A stretch of 64,000 nucleotides of DNA from Bacillus sp. ZZV12-4809 (lineage in GTDB: Bacteria; Bacillota; Bacilli; Bacillales; Cytobacillaceae). A program made the translations under genes and the position numbers. The notes under the pieces were generated by a model. That model was not told where the DNA came from. It made no database searches and saw only the letters and a program-made list of their open reading frames with translations. The DNA lies in the NCBI RefSeq assembly GCF_009849585.1, contig NZ_VCRN01000001.1, forward strand, positions 310,001 through 374,000, given 5' to 3'. Positions 9,167 through 18,113 of this stretch are shown in pieces; the first letter of the stretch is position 1, and the number at the start of each line of letters is the position of its first letter.

Positions 9167-9200
9167 AAAAAAGCATCGCCCTCCAGTGGCGATGCTTTTT
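9167..9200 (-). terminator. Terminator of the DUF1836 gene
   Basis: On the minus strand a AAGCATCGCC/GGCGATGC hairpin is followed by TTTTT. The stop codon of the DUF1836 gene touches the stem. Confidence 0.82.
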
Positions 9201-9939
9201 ACCCATTTAAAAATAAGGTAGCCGTTACATATTTCTTTGTCAGTGACTTGTAGTAGGCCGATAAAACGGTGAGGGATGCCGTGACAAGAATATTCGAGAC
9301 GATGTCTTTCTGCTGATCCGTAAAATCCTGAAAGCCAGCCAATGCCTGCAATGCTTCTTGTTTGATGCATGTCTCTATGCCATCATGCATGCTTTCGCCT
9401 AATATATTATGATGATGGGTTTTTTCAAAAATAGACGCGTATGCAGCATAAAATGGGATCGGCTCAATTAAATCGTCAGAGCGGTCTTCCAGATCATTAA
9501 AAAGGAGAGTCAGTATTTTCCGGATTGAATCAAAATCAAGCGTTGCCTTCAGATCCTCCACGATGAACAGCATCGCTGCCTGGTCGACTGAATATTTTTT
9601 GCCGAGGTGCGGACTTCCAATCAGGTCCTTCACATCCCGCTTCACCCAATTCTGAACTGCAGTCGAAGATAAATGAGTGAATTCAATCTGGTTGCCCATT
9701 GCAACAATTTCGTTGATGGAAAAGCCGAGTTTCTTCAAATCTGCCCGCAGCAATTTTTCAAATATGGCCGGCATTTTCGTATCCAGAAAAGCCTCTGTTG
9801 ATATTCCCTTTTTGGCATGGGCGGCTGTCCATGCCTGCTGAAGGATTTGTTTGGGCGAAAGCTCCCCTTCCCCCTTCAGCGATAGAAGGAAATCAGCCAT
9901 ACTTTTCCTTGATAGCTGGAATAATTCCAAGGTAATCAT
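9199..9939 (-). CDS. DUF1836 protein, YkrK-like candidate repressor of htpX
   Basis: This 246-residue protein matches the DUF1836 pattern. An N-terminal QLSRKSMADFLLSLKG helix is followed by a helix-turn-helix-like segment around residues 95-140 (STAVQNWVKRDVKDLIG, then KKYSVDQAAMLFIVEDLK), which resembles MerR-type DNA-binding helices. A helical C-terminal part follows. It is divergent from htpX, the same arrangement as the B. subtilis htpX repressor gene ykrK, so I infer the same role. A 14-bp palindrome lies between the two genes just after the htpX promoter. The start could instead be a TTG a few codons downstream, which has a better-spaced AGGGG site. Confidence 0.7.
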   Translation of the reverse strand: MITLELFQLSRKSMADFLLSLKGEGELSPKQILQQAWTAAHAKKGISTEAFLDTKMPAIFEKLLRADLKKLGFSINEIVAMGNQIEFTHLSSTAVQNWVKRDVKDLIGSPHLGKKYSVDQAAMLFIVEDLKATLDFDSIRKILTLLFNDLEDRSDDLIEPIPFYAAYASIFEKTHHHNILGESMHDGIETCIKQEALQALAGFQDFTDQQKDIVSNILVTASLTVLSAYYKSLTKKYVTATLFLNG

Positions 9940-10024
9940 CCCCTGCGTTCTCTATTCAATGCTTTCATCCTAATCTTTTCAATGATGACAGTCAATGTCT
10001 ATTTCCGTTTCGCCTAGTTATGGC

Positions 10025-10053
10025 TTGCCATTTTCATAGAAAAATTATATCAT
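10025..10053 (+). promoter_or_regulatory. Putative htpX promoter
   Basis: A -35-like TTGCCA (10025-10030) and a -10-like TATCAT (10048-10053) are separated by 17 bp. Transcription would start near 10060, just before the palindrome. Confidence 0.55.
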
Positions 10054-10067
10054 ATAGTCAGATAACA

Positions 10068-10081
10068 AGTTCATATGAACT
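10068..10081. promoter_or_regulatory. 14-bp palindrome AGTTCATATGAACT, putative htpX operator
   Basis: This is a perfect inverted repeat without spacer. It is located a few bases downstream of the inferred htpX transcription start and upstream of the ribosome binding site, a typical repressor position. The divergent DUF1836 protein is the obvious candidate ligand. This is inference from position and symmetry. Confidence 0.55.
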
Positions 10082-10107
10082 CGAAAATAGATAGGATGGG
10101 TGAGAAA

Positions 10108-10989
10108 ATGGGAAAACGTATTTTTTACTTTTTATTGACAAACGTGCTTGTTCTATTAACGATCAGTATTATTTTCTCGCTGATTGGCGGAGGTAATTAC
10201 ATCAATGCCGAGGGCGGCATTGATTTTGGCGCATTGCTTGTTGTCAGTGCAGTGATTGGTTTTACGGGCTCCTTCATTTCTCTGTGGATGTCCCGCTGGA
10301 TGGCCAAGAAAATGATGAATGTCCAGGTGCTGGATCCGAATGGCTCCCTTTCAGGTGCTGAACGCGAAATCGTAGAGAAAGTTCACCGCCTTTCAAGAGC
10401 GGCAGGCTTAACACATATGCCGGAAGTTGGAATCTACCACTCTCCTGAAGTGAACGCTTTTGCGACAGGTCCTTCGAAAAAACGCTCGCTTGTGGCCGTT
10501 TCAACAGGATTGCTCCAGGAAATGGACGACGATGCCATTGAAGGTGTCATCGCCCATGAGGTGGCACACATTGCAAACGGAGACATGGTCACCATGACCC
10601 TTCTTCAGGGTGTAGTCAACACATTCGTGGTCTTCCTTGCTCGAATTGCAGCATGGGTGGCATCCCGCTTTGTAAAAGAAGAAATGGCACCAATTGTACA
10701 CTTTATAGCTGTCATCGTGTTCCAGATCGCTTTCTCAATTCTTGGAAGCCTTGTGGTCTTCGCCTACTCCCGCCACCGCGAATTTCATGCGGACCGCGGA
10801 GGCGCTGATCTTGCCGGCAAAGACAAGATGACACATGCCCTGCAGATGCTGAAGGCTTACTCCAGCCGCATTCAGGGTGAAGAACAGACAGCCATTTCCA
10901 CTTTGAAAATCAATAACAGAAGAAAAGCTTCCTTATTCTCGACACATCCTGACTTAGATGAGCGTATTAGACGTTTGAGTGCGAAATAA
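10108..10989 (+). CDS. htpX: Membrane metalloprotease HtpX
   Basis: HtpX is a zinc-dependent endopeptidase of family M48 that degrades misfolded membrane proteins. The 293-residue protein has two N-terminal membrane segments (about 5-27 and 38-60). It has the zinc motif HEVAH at residues 150-154, two further hydrophobic segments (about 165-230) and the third-ligand region REFHADR. I chose ATG 10108 because a GGTGAG site precedes it and the protein then starts MGKRIF as in B. subtilis HtpX. Upstream in-frame ATGs at 10075 and 10096 lack a good site, and the first lies inside the palindrome. A terminator follows. Confidence 0.95.
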   Translation: MGKRIFYFLLTNVLVLLTISIIFSLIGGGNYINAEGGIDFGALLVVSAVIGFTGSFISLWMSRWMAKKMMNVQVLDPNGSLSGAEREIVEKVHRLSRAAGLTHMPEVGIYHSPEVNAFATGPSKKRSLVAVSTGLLQEMDDDAIEGVIAHEVAHIANGDMVTMTLLQGVVNTFVVFLARIAAWVASRFVKEEMAPIVHFIAVIVFQIAFSILGSLVVFAYSRHREFHADRGGADLAGKDKMTHALQMLKAYSSRIQGEEQTAISTLKINNRRKASLFSTHPDLDERIRRLSAK

Positions 10990-11004
10990 GAAACTGTTGA
11001 AAGA

Positions 11005-11036
11005 AAAAAGCTATCCTTTTGCGGGATAGCTTTTCC
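11005..11036 (+). terminator. htpX terminator
   Basis: The AAGCTATCC hairpin with GGATAGCTT is followed by TTTT, just after the htpX stop. Confidence 0.85.
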
Positions 11037-11240
11037 TCATTTTAGTGATTGTTTTCCTCAAAATGGAGGGGTGTTTCCTAATTAGCTGAATCCTTTCCTG
11101 CAATAAAATGTTCATTTCCCCAATTTCACTTTTTATTTCTCCAACTCTCTGAAATTTGTTTGCCCCCTCCAATACCGGGGTAACTCCCTAATATATAGCG
11201 AGCACGCTGTATGATTACTCATTGTAAGGAGGATAAAAAG

Positions 11241-11474
11241 ATGAACGGTTTCCAGCGTATTGCACTTGTTTTAACCATTATTGGAGCTATTAATTGGGGT
11301 CTGATCGGATTTTTTCAATTTGATTTAGTTGCCAGCTTATTCGGGGGACAGGATGCAGTGTTATCAAGAATTGTCTATGGATTAGTGGGAATTGCGGGAT
11401 TGATCAATTTGGGTCTCCTCTTTAAACCAAACCGGGAATATGAAAGAGAACCTGAATCAAGGCCAGTACGATAA
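11241..11474 (+). CDS. yuzA: DUF378 small membrane protein (YuzA-like)
   Basis: This 77-residue protein has two membrane segments, a GAINWGLIGFF motif near residue 13 and the matching GLVGIAGLINLGLLF second helix. These are the hallmarks of DUF378 (B. subtilis YuzA, 78 residues). The start at 11241 follows TAAGGAGGATAAAAAG, an excellent ribosome binding site, and an upstream ATG at 11211 does not. The tail is charged and rich in Glu and Arg. Its role is unknown in all relatives. It is monocistronic, with a terminator shared with the converging methyltransferase gene. Confidence 0.88.
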   Translation: MNGFQRIALVLTIIGAINWGLIGFFQFDLVASLFGGQDAVLSRIVYGLVGIAGLINLGLLFKPNREYEREPESRPVR

Positions 11475-11478
11475 AAGA

Positions 11479-11513
11479 AATTCCCCCAGCTTTTAGCAGC
11501 GGGGGAATTTTCA
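11479..11513. terminator. Bidirectional terminator
   Basis: The arms AAATTCCCCC and GGGGGAATTT lie between the converging yuzA-like and methyltransferase genes, with T and A runs on both sides. Confidence 0.85.
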
Positions 11514-12098
11514 ATCAAACGTTTGATTGAAACGATAAACCAGGAAACGCTCGTTTTCATTCCCCTCAAGTCTCTCCTCTTTGATCAGCTCAAAGGGAGT
11601 GCTGTTTTCCAGATAAAACAGATAATCTTCTGAAGGGTAGTAGAGAATAATATCCATTTTGCGCAGTTTTTCTTCGGCAGAGCGGAGTATGTTGTTGACG
11701 ACTTTAATAAAAATCTGCACAGAAAACGGATTGAAAAAGTAAAAATGGGTGTCCTGCGGAGTGATATCATACTCCTGAGCCAGCATGCAGTGAAAGCTGA
11801 TACCTGCTTTTTCCCCTTTGTATGTCCGGTGATTTATCATTGCCTCACGGTAAAAGTCATCACTCATTTCCACACCAGCAGCGGATGCACCAAAGGTATG
11901 GTGAATATAAAACGGCAGCCGGCCCTTGCCGCAGCCAAAGTCCACGAGGCGATCACTGCTTTTCAGCGTATATTCACTGAACAGTTTTTCCAGGCCCTCA
12001 TAAGGAGTAGGTTCGTAGCGGTGGTAGTGAAGGGATTTGGGAAACCCTTTTTGGTCGCCATGTGTATGGATATTCAGCCATTCATCAAAGTCTTTCAT
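11511..12098 (-). CDS. Class I SAM-dependent methyltransferase
   Basis: The protein has 195 residues. The S-adenosylmethionine-binding motif I is LVDFGCGKGRLPFY near residues 50-63 and is followed by AAGVEMSDDF, in which the acidic residue would contact the SAM ribose. A HFYFFNPF segment near residue 118 stands at the motif IV position. It resembles small uncharacterised methyltransferases of Bacillaceae. No substrate-specific motif is evident and no neighbouring gene suggests one. The start carries a good AAGGAGCC site. The gene is monocistronic. Confidence 0.85.
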   Translation of the reverse strand: MKDFDEWLNIHTHGDQKGFPKSLHYHRYEPTPYEGLEKLFSEYTLKSSDRLVDFGCGKGRLPFYIHHTFGASAAGVEMSDDFYREAMINHRTYKGEKAGISFHCMLAQEYDITPQDTHFYFFNPFSVQIFIKVVNNILRSAEEKLRKMDIILYYPSEDYLFYLENSTPFELIKEERLEGNENERFLVYRFNQTFD

Positions 12099-12112
12099 AG
12101 CAGGCTCCTTAA

Positions 12113-12158
12113 AAAAATGCCGGCCGCGTTCCGATGAAGACAGCGACAGGCATTTTAT
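12113..12158 (-). terminator. Terminator of the STAS gene
   Basis: AATGCC/GGCATT arms with an extended internal stem are followed by TTTTTTT on the minus strand, just past the stop at 12164. Confidence 0.65.
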
Positions 12159-12163
12159 ATGTA

Positions 12164-13012
12164 CTATTGTTTAGGTTCAATAACTAAATACTCCCGTAAA
12201 GTCTGCTGCAAAGTCCCTTTTGTTTCTGCCTGATCCTGGAACATTACACCAGCATGCACCATTTTTCGGACCAGTTCTGCTCGAAGACCTGTGATGACTG
12301 CCTCGCAGCCCATCATTTTTATACCGCTTAAAATCTTTTTGAAATGAACGATGACATCCACTTCCATGTCGGCAATTCCGGAAAGGTCCATGATTAAAGT
12401 CTGGATTTTAATGGATGCAATATCCATCAGAACCTTTTCTTCAATCGTCTGAATCCGGTATGAATCAATCATGCCAATCAGCGGCAGTACAGCGACAGAC
12501 GTGCTGACCGGAATAATTGGCACGGATAAATGCTCTACCAGTTTGCGCTGGGATTTGAGCATTTCATCTTTATAATCAGAATAGCTGATAAAGAAATTAT
12601 TTAAAAATTGGTCCACATAATCATTGACCACTTTTTCCATATGATAAAAGTCTTCCGATACTTTGTCCTGCTTTTTAATTTTGTCATATTGGTACAGAAA
12701 GTGCCACATTGTCCGTCTGATCGCCTGCACCCATTCCAGTTTTAAAAAAAGCGTCAGGGAGTGCTCAGCCCAGGCAACGCCTTCCTGTCTGGCAAAAGCA
12801 ATCAGCTCTTCCTCTTTATCTTCAGCAACATATAAAGCCAATCTTTCTGCATTTTTTAAAAGATCAATATTCCCTCTTTGCAGAATTTCATTGATCTTAG
12901 AAGCTACATTTACAGCCTCTGACAATAATTTGTGCTGAAAGTGGTCTCGATTCGCAACAATAAAGCCCGCCATATCGCTTGTTTCTTTGTAGGTTGCTTC
13001 CATATCAATCAT
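12164..13012 (-). CDS. RsbR-family STAS domain protein
   Basis: This 282-residue protein has an N-terminal helical sensor domain of about 160 residues and a C-terminal STAS domain from about residue 165 (VPIIPVSTSVAVLPLIGMID onward). This is the architecture of RsbR paralogues, which build the stressosome and feed the sigma-B pathway. RsbR-type STAS domains usually carry phosphorylatable threonines. The equivalent stretches here read PLIGMIDS and GIADMEVD, without threonine as far as I can align by eye. That would make it a non-phosphorylatable or differently controlled paralogue. The GAGGGGG site supports the start at 13012. It is monocistronic. Confidence 0.8.
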   Translation of the reverse strand: MIDMEATYKETSDMAGFIVANRDHFQHKLLSEAVNVASKINEILQRGNIDLLKNAERLALYVAEDKEEELIAFARQEGVAWAEHSLTLFLKLEWVQAIRRTMWHFLYQYDKIKKQDKVSEDFYHMEKVVNDYVDQFLNNFFISYSDYKDEMLKSQRKLVEHLSVPIIPVSTSVAVLPLIGMIDSYRIQTIEEKVLMDIASIKIQTLIMDLSGIADMEVDVIVHFKKILSGIKMMGCEAVITGLRAELVRKMVHAGVMFQDQAETKGTLQQTLREYLVIEPKQ

Positions 13013-13175
13013 ACGCCCCCTCGTGTTATATATTATACAATTCGTTTAAGTCGAAGAAAATCCTTCTCTTGAATTTGGTATTATAGATTACATCTTCATT
13101 TAGGCAGAATCCTACAATTTTATACCCTTTTAGTTTTATCCATAAACCATAAATTTAAATTTTTTTATTAAAAAG

Positions 13176-13203
13176 TAAAAAAAAAAAGCGTCGGATTGAC
13201 GCC
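13176..13203 (-). terminator. Terminator of the NSS symporter gene
   Basis: On the minus strand a GCGTC/GACGC hairpin is followed by an uninterrupted run of eleven T residues. Confidence 0.8.
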
Positions 13204-13206
13204 TCT

Positions 13207-14550
13207 TTAAATAATTCCTAGTGTGCTCAGGAACACAACCCCAATTGTAACCGGAACAACCACTTTCATCAGGATGCTCCACGCTGTGTACATAGCTGGT
13301 GAAATGTCGCTTCCGAGCAGAAATTCTTCTTTTATTAGCCCTTTATCCATTCTAAACGAAATAAAAAGGGCAATCAGCAGGCAGCCCAGCGGAAGCAGGA
13401 TATTGCTGACAAGATAGTCGGTGGCATCAAAAATATTTTTCCCGAAGACCGTGAAGTCTCCAAACAGGCTGAACGACAGGGCAGCAGGAATACCGGCTGC
13501 AAACATGATTATGCCGGAGATCCAGGAGGTTTTTTTCCGTGAATGCTTACCGTTCTCGATGAAGGCTGAGACGATGATTTCCAGCATGCTGAACGATGAT
13601 GTCAGAGTGGCAAATAAGAAAAGCAGCAGGAAGATCGCCAGGAACAGTTCACCCAAGGGGATCTGTGAAAAGACAGCCGGCAGGACCATGAACAGCAGCC
13701 CCGGGCCTTCCGTCGGTTCAAAACCGAATGCAAAGACTACCGGGAAAATCGCTAGCCCAGCCAGGACCGAGATGATGATGTTCATGATAACAACAGATCC
13801 GGCTGACGATGGAATGCTGACTTTCTTATCCAGGTATGAGCTGTACGTGACCATGCAGGAAAAACCGACGGCTAACGCAAAGAATGATTGTCCTAATGCA
13901 TAAAGTGCCGAATCACCTGTGATCTTACTAAAGTCCGGGTTCAGGAAAAACTTGACCCCTTCCATTGCTCCATCAAGCGTTAAAGCACGTATGACAAGCA
14001 CGATAAAAAAGATAAATAATAGCGGCATCATGTATTTGCTTGCAGCTTCAATCCCGTTTTGGATTCCAAATGTAATCACGACAATGTTAATAAGCAGAAA
14101 CGCAGCCAGTCCCATGAGTGTCCAGCTTGGTGTAGATGTGATCATGCCAAAAAGTTCCGGATAGGCTGCACCTGGCTTGATGATTTGGCCGCCGATTGAG
14201 AGAACTGTGTAAATTAGCACCCAGCCCCCAACAACCGAGTAAAAGCTCAGCAGCAGGAAGCAGCCGATTACCCCTAGTTTCCCGGTAAACGTCCACAGGC
14301 TGTTTGGCGCCAGTTTATAATAGGCCGATACGGCTTCCTTCTGTGCACCACGCCCGATAATAAATTCGGAAATGAGCATGGGCAGCCCTACCAGAATCGT
14401 AAATACGATAAACATCAGCAAAAAGGCGCCCCCGCCGCTGTTTCCGGCTACGTATGGGAATTTCCATATGGCCCCCAGGCCGATCGCCGCACCGGCCGAG
14501 GACATAATAAAGCCGAATTTAGATGACCATTGCTCTCGTTTTGTACTCAT
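13207..14550 (-). CDS. Sodium-dependent transporter, NSS/SNF family (YocR/YhdH-like)
   Basis: This 447-residue protein has about 11-12 membrane segments of the LeuT-type neurotransmitter:sodium symporter family, which imports amino acids with sodium. The first helix has the diagnostic GAAIGLGAIWKFPYVAGNSG stretch, which forms the sodium and substrate sites. A GQSFFALAVGFSCMVTYSSY segment marks the region of helices 6 to 7. Length and sequence match YocR/YhdH-type proteins of Bacillus. Together with the kynurenine genes beyond the repeat array it could supply an aromatic amino acid, but that is only a neighbourhood inference. Confidence 0.92.
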   Translation of the reverse strand: MSTKREQWSSKFGFIMSSAGAAIGLGAIWKFPYVAGNSGGGAFLLMFIVFTILVGLPMLISEFIIGRGAQKEAVSAYYKLAPNSLWTFTGKLGVIGCFLLLSFYSVVGGWVLIYTVLSIGGQIIKPGAAYPELFGMITSTPSWTLMGLAAFLLINIVVITFGIQNGIEAASKYMMPLLFIFFIVLVIRALTLDGAMEGVKFFLNPDFSKITGDSALYALGQSFFALAVGFSCMVTYSSYLDKKVSIPSSAGSVVIMNIIISVLAGLAIFPVVFAFGFEPTEGPGLLFMVLPAVFSQIPLGELFLAIFLLLFLFATLTSSFSMLEIIVSAFIENGKHSRKKTSWISGIIMFAAGIPAALSFSLFGDFTVFGKNIFDATDYLVSNILLPLGCLLIALFISFRMDKGLIKEEFLLGSDISPAMYTAWSILMKVVVPVTIGVVFLSTLGII

Positions 14551-14584
14551 CGTTTCCCCCCTGTTGTTATATTTTTAGGTGGTC

Positions 14585-15094
14585 CAGACTCTAGCTGCAG
14601 GTTTCTTGTTGTTTGAGTCCGAAGTTGGACCTGGTTCGGACTCTGACTCCTGTTTTTTCGCTGGTTGTGTCCGAAGTTGATCTTGGTTCGGACTCTGACT
14701 TCCGTTTTTACTCTGGTTGTGTCCGAAGTTGGTCTTGGTTCGGACTCTAACCTCCGTTTTTACGCTGGTTGTGTCCGAAGTTGACTCGGGTTCGGACTCT
14801 GACTTCCGTTTTTACGCTGGTTGTGTCCGAAGTTGACTCGGGCTCGGACTCTAACCTCCGTTTTTACGCTGGTTGTGTCCGAAGTTGGTCTTGGTTCGGA
14901 CTCTGACTTCCGTTTTTACTCTGGTTGTGTCCGAAGTTGGTCTTGGTTCGGACTCTAACCTCCGTTTTTACGCTGGTTGTGTCCGAAGTTGGTCTTGGTT
15001 CGGACTCTGACTTCCGTTTTTAAGCTGGTTGTGTCCGAAGTTGACTCGGGCTCGGACTCTATCTCCCGGTTTCTTGCCTGATGAGTCCGAAGTT
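14585..15094. repeat. 52-bp tandem array (array 2, about 10 copies) with internal hairpins
   Basis: GTCCGAAGTT starts at 14617, 14669, 14721, 14773, 14825, 14877, 14929, 14981, 15033 and 15085, exactly 52 bp apart. A degenerate partial copy precedes the first. Each unit holds an inverted repeat, GTCCGAA then 11 bp then TTCGGAC, and a less symmetrical part with CCGTTTTTACGCTGG. Units come in variants (TCTGACTTCC or TCTAACCTCC; TTGGTCTTGG or TTGACTCGGG), and the order of variants in units 2-5 is largely repeated in units 6-9, a 208-bp higher-order duplication. It fills the whole gap between the NSS symporter start and the kynA stop and contains no plausible ORF. Confidence 0.97.
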
Positions 15095-15105
15095 CCCCCA
15101 ATAGC

Positions 15106-15960
15106 TTACAGCTCTGTACGGATATCCCAGAGTTCAGGGAAGAAGCGCTGATCCAGTACTTTTTTCAGATAGCCGACACCTGATGAGCCGCCTGTGCCCA
15201 TTTTGAAGCCAATGATTCTTTCGACCGTTTTCATATGGCGGAAGCGCCACTGCTGAAGCCAGTCTTCGATATCCACTAATTTTTCAGCTAACTCGTATAA
15301 CTCCCAATACTTTTCAGGATTTTTATACACAGTCATCCAGGCTGCACGGACGGATTCATTTTCCTTGTACGTCCTGGTTACATCTCTGTTCAAAATGTCA
15401 TCATCAATTGACAAGCCGGCTTTGTGAAGCGCGCGGATGGCCACATCATAAAGGCCCGGTTTTTCAAAGGCTTCTGTTAACCTTGCATGAAGCTCCGGAT
15501 CTTTTTGATAGATTTTTAGAACATGCTCAGTTTTATACCCTAACGCAAATTCTACCATACGATACTGGTAGGATTGAAAGCCAGATGCCTGACCAAGTGA
15601 ATCACGGAACTCCATATATTCGGAAGGAGTCAGAGTGGAAAGTACATCCCATGCCTGAATAATCTGCGATTGCGTCTTCGAAACGCGTGACAATCTCTTC
15701 TGTGCTGTGGATAAATCATTGTTTTCGATCGATTCGATGGCTGCGCCCATTTCATGAAGAATCAGCTTCATCCACAGCTCGCTCACCTGGTGGATGACGA
15801 TGAACAGCATTTCATCATGATGGCCGGAAAGCCTGTTTTGCGCGGATAAAATTTTATCAAGCTGAAGATATTCTCCGTAAGTCATGTTATTGGTAAAGTC
15901 TGTATGGATGCTCTTTTCAGAGGTTGTTGCGTTTACGTCCTGGTTTTTCTCGTTGATCAT
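15106..15960 (-). CDS. kynA: Tryptophan 2,3-dioxygenase
   Basis: KynA is a heme dioxygenase that opens the indole ring of L-tryptophan to N-formylkynurenine, the first step of the kynurenine pathway. The protein has 284 residues. Family segments include [13 protein letters not shown] near the N-terminus, [20 protein letters not shown] with the heme-pocket region, an SGFQSYQYR motif and [14 protein letters not shown] carrying the likely proximal histidine near residue 240. I chose ATG 15960 because an AAGGAGGAA site precedes it, while the in-frame extension to 16047 lacks one. It is the third gene after kynU and kynB, separated by a 220-bp repeat-bearing gap. Confidence 0.95.
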   Translation of the reverse strand: MINEKNQDVNATTSEKSIHTDFTNNMTYGEYLQLDKILSAQNRLSGHHDEMLFIVIHQVSELWMKLILHEMGAAIESIENNDLSTAQKRLSRVSKTQSQIIQAWDVLSTLTPSEYMEFRDSLGQASGFQSYQYRMVEFALGYKTEHVLKIYQKDPELHARLTEAFEKPGLYDVAIRALHKAGLSIDDDILNRDVTRTYKENESVRAAWMTVYKNPEKYWELYELAEKLVDIEDWLQQWRFRHMKTVERIIGFKMGTGGSSGVGYLKKVLDQRFFPELWDIRTEL

Positions 15961-16050
15961 TTGAGTTCCTCCTTGGAATTGCTTCTTGTCGTTCTCGATT
16001 CGGCCTTGTTGTAATGTCTTGTATGTCAGGGACTGACCCGATTTCATTTA

Positions 16051-16180
16051 GCCGGTAAATCCCGCAGTTTGGCCGGATATTTATACGATATTGGCCGGTA
16101 TTTCCTTCAAATCGGCCGATAAAGGTTATTTCTGATGGCTTCAAGGCAGAAAGTCAGCATTTTGCCGATAAATATCCCGC
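16051..16180. repeat. 21-22 bp phased GCCGG motifs between kynA and kynB
   Basis: GCCGGTAAAT, GCCGGATATT, GCCGGTATTT, GCCGATAAAG and GCCGATAAAT begin at 16051, 16072, 16094, 16115 and 16164. The first four are spaced 21, 22 and 21 bp, close to two helical turns, and the last is 49 bp further on. No ORF or terminator is evident in this gap. Confidence 0.7.
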
Positions 16181-16810
16181 CTAAAGCGGGCGAATGACCG
16201 CCCGCACCGGGCTGCCGTCTCCATCTTTGATTGGAAGAGGCAAAGCAATCAGTTCATAATTTCCTTCATCTACGTCATCGAGCATGATGTTTTCCAGTAT
16301 ATGAACGCCATTGCGATATAAGGCATGGTGCGTCGCCATCTCTTTGCTGTCGAGCGCATCAACGGACGGCACATCGACTCCGAGCAGGCGGACTCCTTTC
16401 TCGCCAAGGTAGTCTGCCATATCCACGGTCAGTTCCGGAATACGCTTCGGAAACACTTCCGAATTATTCGGAACCGAAGTTTTGAGCAGGACACGTTCCA
16501 CGCCTTCAAGGTCGAATCCTTTCAGAACTTCCGAATCGACTGTTTCAAAGGCAGATACATCAATTACATGCGCCGGCCCGATATACAGCTCGATGTCCAG
16601 ATCCAGGATTTTTTCACCTTCATCATTAAAATGGAACGGTGCATCAACATGGGTGCCGGTATGCAGGCTGGTCGTAATCCGTCCGATATTGACAGAACCG
16701 GTTTGTTCTTTTGTATAAGCCGTTTCATAGCTGAACGGGGTGTCACCGGGCCAATGGGCAATGTCGCCGGTAAGAGGCTGTGAAATATCAATCCAGTTTC
16801 TTTTCGTCAT
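16181..16810 (-). CDS. kynB: Kynurenine formamidase (arylformamidase)
   Basis: KynB hydrolyses N-formylkynurenine to kynurenine and formate. The protein has 209 residues and the cyclase/formamidase fold. The metal-binding signature [12 protein letters not shown] at residues 50-61 supplies the histidine and aspartate zinc ligands. [18 protein letters not shown] at the N-terminus and [18 protein letters not shown] in the second half are typical of KynB. Its start overlaps the kynU stop by 4 bp (ATGA), so kynU and kynB are translationally coupled. Confidence 0.95.
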   Translation of the reverse strand: MTKRNWIDISQPLTGDIAHWPGDTPFSYETAYTKEQTGSVNIGRITTSLHTGTHVDAPFHFNDEGEKILDLDIELYIGPAHVIDVSAFETVDSEVLKGFDLEGVERVLLKTSVPNNSEVFPKRIPELTVDMADYLGEKGVRLLGVDVPSVDALDSKEMATHHALYRNGVHILENIMLDDVDEGNYELIALPLPIKDGDGSPVRAVIRPL

Positions 16811-18075
16811 GCGACAACTCCCCTCTTATTTTCAAATTGTTTATATTTCTCCTCTTCCATGATTCCTTTTAAAATTTGAACCGTTTTCCAAACATCCTCA
16901 AACGTGTTGTATAGTGCAACCGGTGCCAGGCGGATTCCATTTGGCGCCCGGAAATCCGGGATGACTCCTTCAGCCTTCAGTGCCCTGCAGATCCTAGCTG
17001 CTTCCGAATGCTCCAGATAAATATGGCCGCCCCGCTTCTTTTCATCAAGCGGATTGCGCAGGACAAATCCGTGTCCATCAAGCTCCTGCTGAACCAGCTC
17101 AATCATATAGCCTGTCAGTTGCAGCGATTTTTCACGTATTCTTTCCATGCCAGCCTCATTAAACATGCTGAGCGATCCGATAATCGGCGCCATGCTGAAG
17201 ATATTTGGCGTTCCAATCTGATAGGCACCCGCATCTTCAGCCGCCGTCAGCACATGCTCCATATCAAACTGCTTATCCTTGCGGGAACTGAACCAGCCGG
17301 CAAGTCCCGGGACCTTTCCGAAGTGGCGCTTGTTCACAAACAGCCCTCCCGTTGAACCCGGTCCGCCATTCAGATGCTTATAATTGCACCAGAACGCAAA
17401 ATCCACATCCCACTCACTCAAAGCATGAGGGACAGATCCAACTGAATGGCATAGGTCAAAGCCTATCTCAATCCCGCGCATATGCGCCTCGGCAGTCAGA
17501 TACTCCATATCCAGCACCTGGCCGCTCCGGTACAACACACCCGGCAGGACAATCAGCGCGATTTCATCCGTCATCGCTGCGACAATATCTTCCTCTTTCA
17601 ATGTATGTCCATCCGCGCTTTTCACCCGGACAAGATGCTCTCCAGGATCATAGCCCTTCAGCTTCACCTGGCTTTGCAGCGCATAAATATCACTTGGAAA
17701 ATTAAGCTCATCTGCCAGTATCTTTGTTCTTTTTCCTTCCGGCTTATAAAATGTAGAGACAAGCTGGTGAAGATTAACAGTAGTGGAACCGCTTACAATT
17801 ACTTCCTCCGGGTTTGCCCCTACGATTGGCCCCATTTCTTTACCCAGTTTTTCAGATAGGTAGAACCAGGGATTGTCCCCTTCTGTCCAGCCGTCAATGG
17901 CATGATGCTTCCAGGATTCCAGCAGGTCGAGCAGTGATTTCTCTGCCCGTTTGGACAGCAGCCCAAGTGAATTGCCATCCATGTAAATTCCATCTTCCTT
18001 TATATAAAACTCTTCCCGATAGGACAGGTCATTTTGTTCATCCAGTTTGACAGCATACTCCTTTGTTATATCCAT
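16807..18075 (-). CDS. kynU: Kynureninase
   Basis: KynU is a PLP-dependent hydrolase that cleaves kynurenine to anthranilate and alanine. The protein has 422 residues in the class V aminotransferase fold. The motif [17 protein letters not shown] appears near residue 32. [16 protein letters not shown] segment has the PLP-contacting aspartate, and [12 protein letters not shown] carries the PLP-binding lysine. It is the first gene of kynU-kynB-kynA and is driven by a consensus promoter that overlaps the operator at 18127. The pathway here yields anthranilate and alanine from tryptophan, since no kynurenine monooxygenase is present. Confidence 0.95.
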   Translation of the reverse strand: MDITKEYAVKLDEQNDLSYREEFYIKEDGIYMDGNSLGLLSKRAEKSLLDLLESWKHHAIDGWTEGDNPWFYLSEKLGKEMGPIVGANPEEVIVSGSTTVNLHQLVSTFYKPEGKRTKILADELNFPSDIYALQSQVKLKGYDPGEHLVRVKSADGHTLKEEDIVAAMTDEIALIVLPGVLYRSGQVLDMEYLTAEAHMRGIEIGFDLCHSVGSVPHALSEWDVDFAFWCNYKHLNGGPGSTGGLFVNKRHFGKVPGLAGWFSSRKDKQFDMEHVLTAAEDAGAYQIGTPNIFSMAPIIGSLSMFNEAGMERIREKSLQLTGYMIELVQQELDGHGFVLRNPLDEKKRGGHIYLEHSEAARICRALKAEGVIPDFRAPNGIRLAPVALYNTFEDVWKTVQILKGIMEEEKYKQFENKRGVVA

Positions 18076-18113
18076 AAACTCCCAACCTTTCAGAATATTA
18101 ATTATTTACGAAA

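Noticed and set aside
14585-15094. CRISPR array (dyad repeats at constant spacing)
   Set aside because: The sequence between the dyads is conserved from unit to unit, whereas spacers would differ, and no cas genes are in the window.
15961-16047. N-terminal extension of KynA to 16047
   Set aside because: There is no ribosome binding site there, while AAGGAGGAA precedes ATG 15960 where KynA homology begins.
17008-18050. Several plus-strand ORFs over kynU
   Set aside because: They are shadows of the well-supported kynureninase frame on the other strand, with no homology and no ribosome binding sites.
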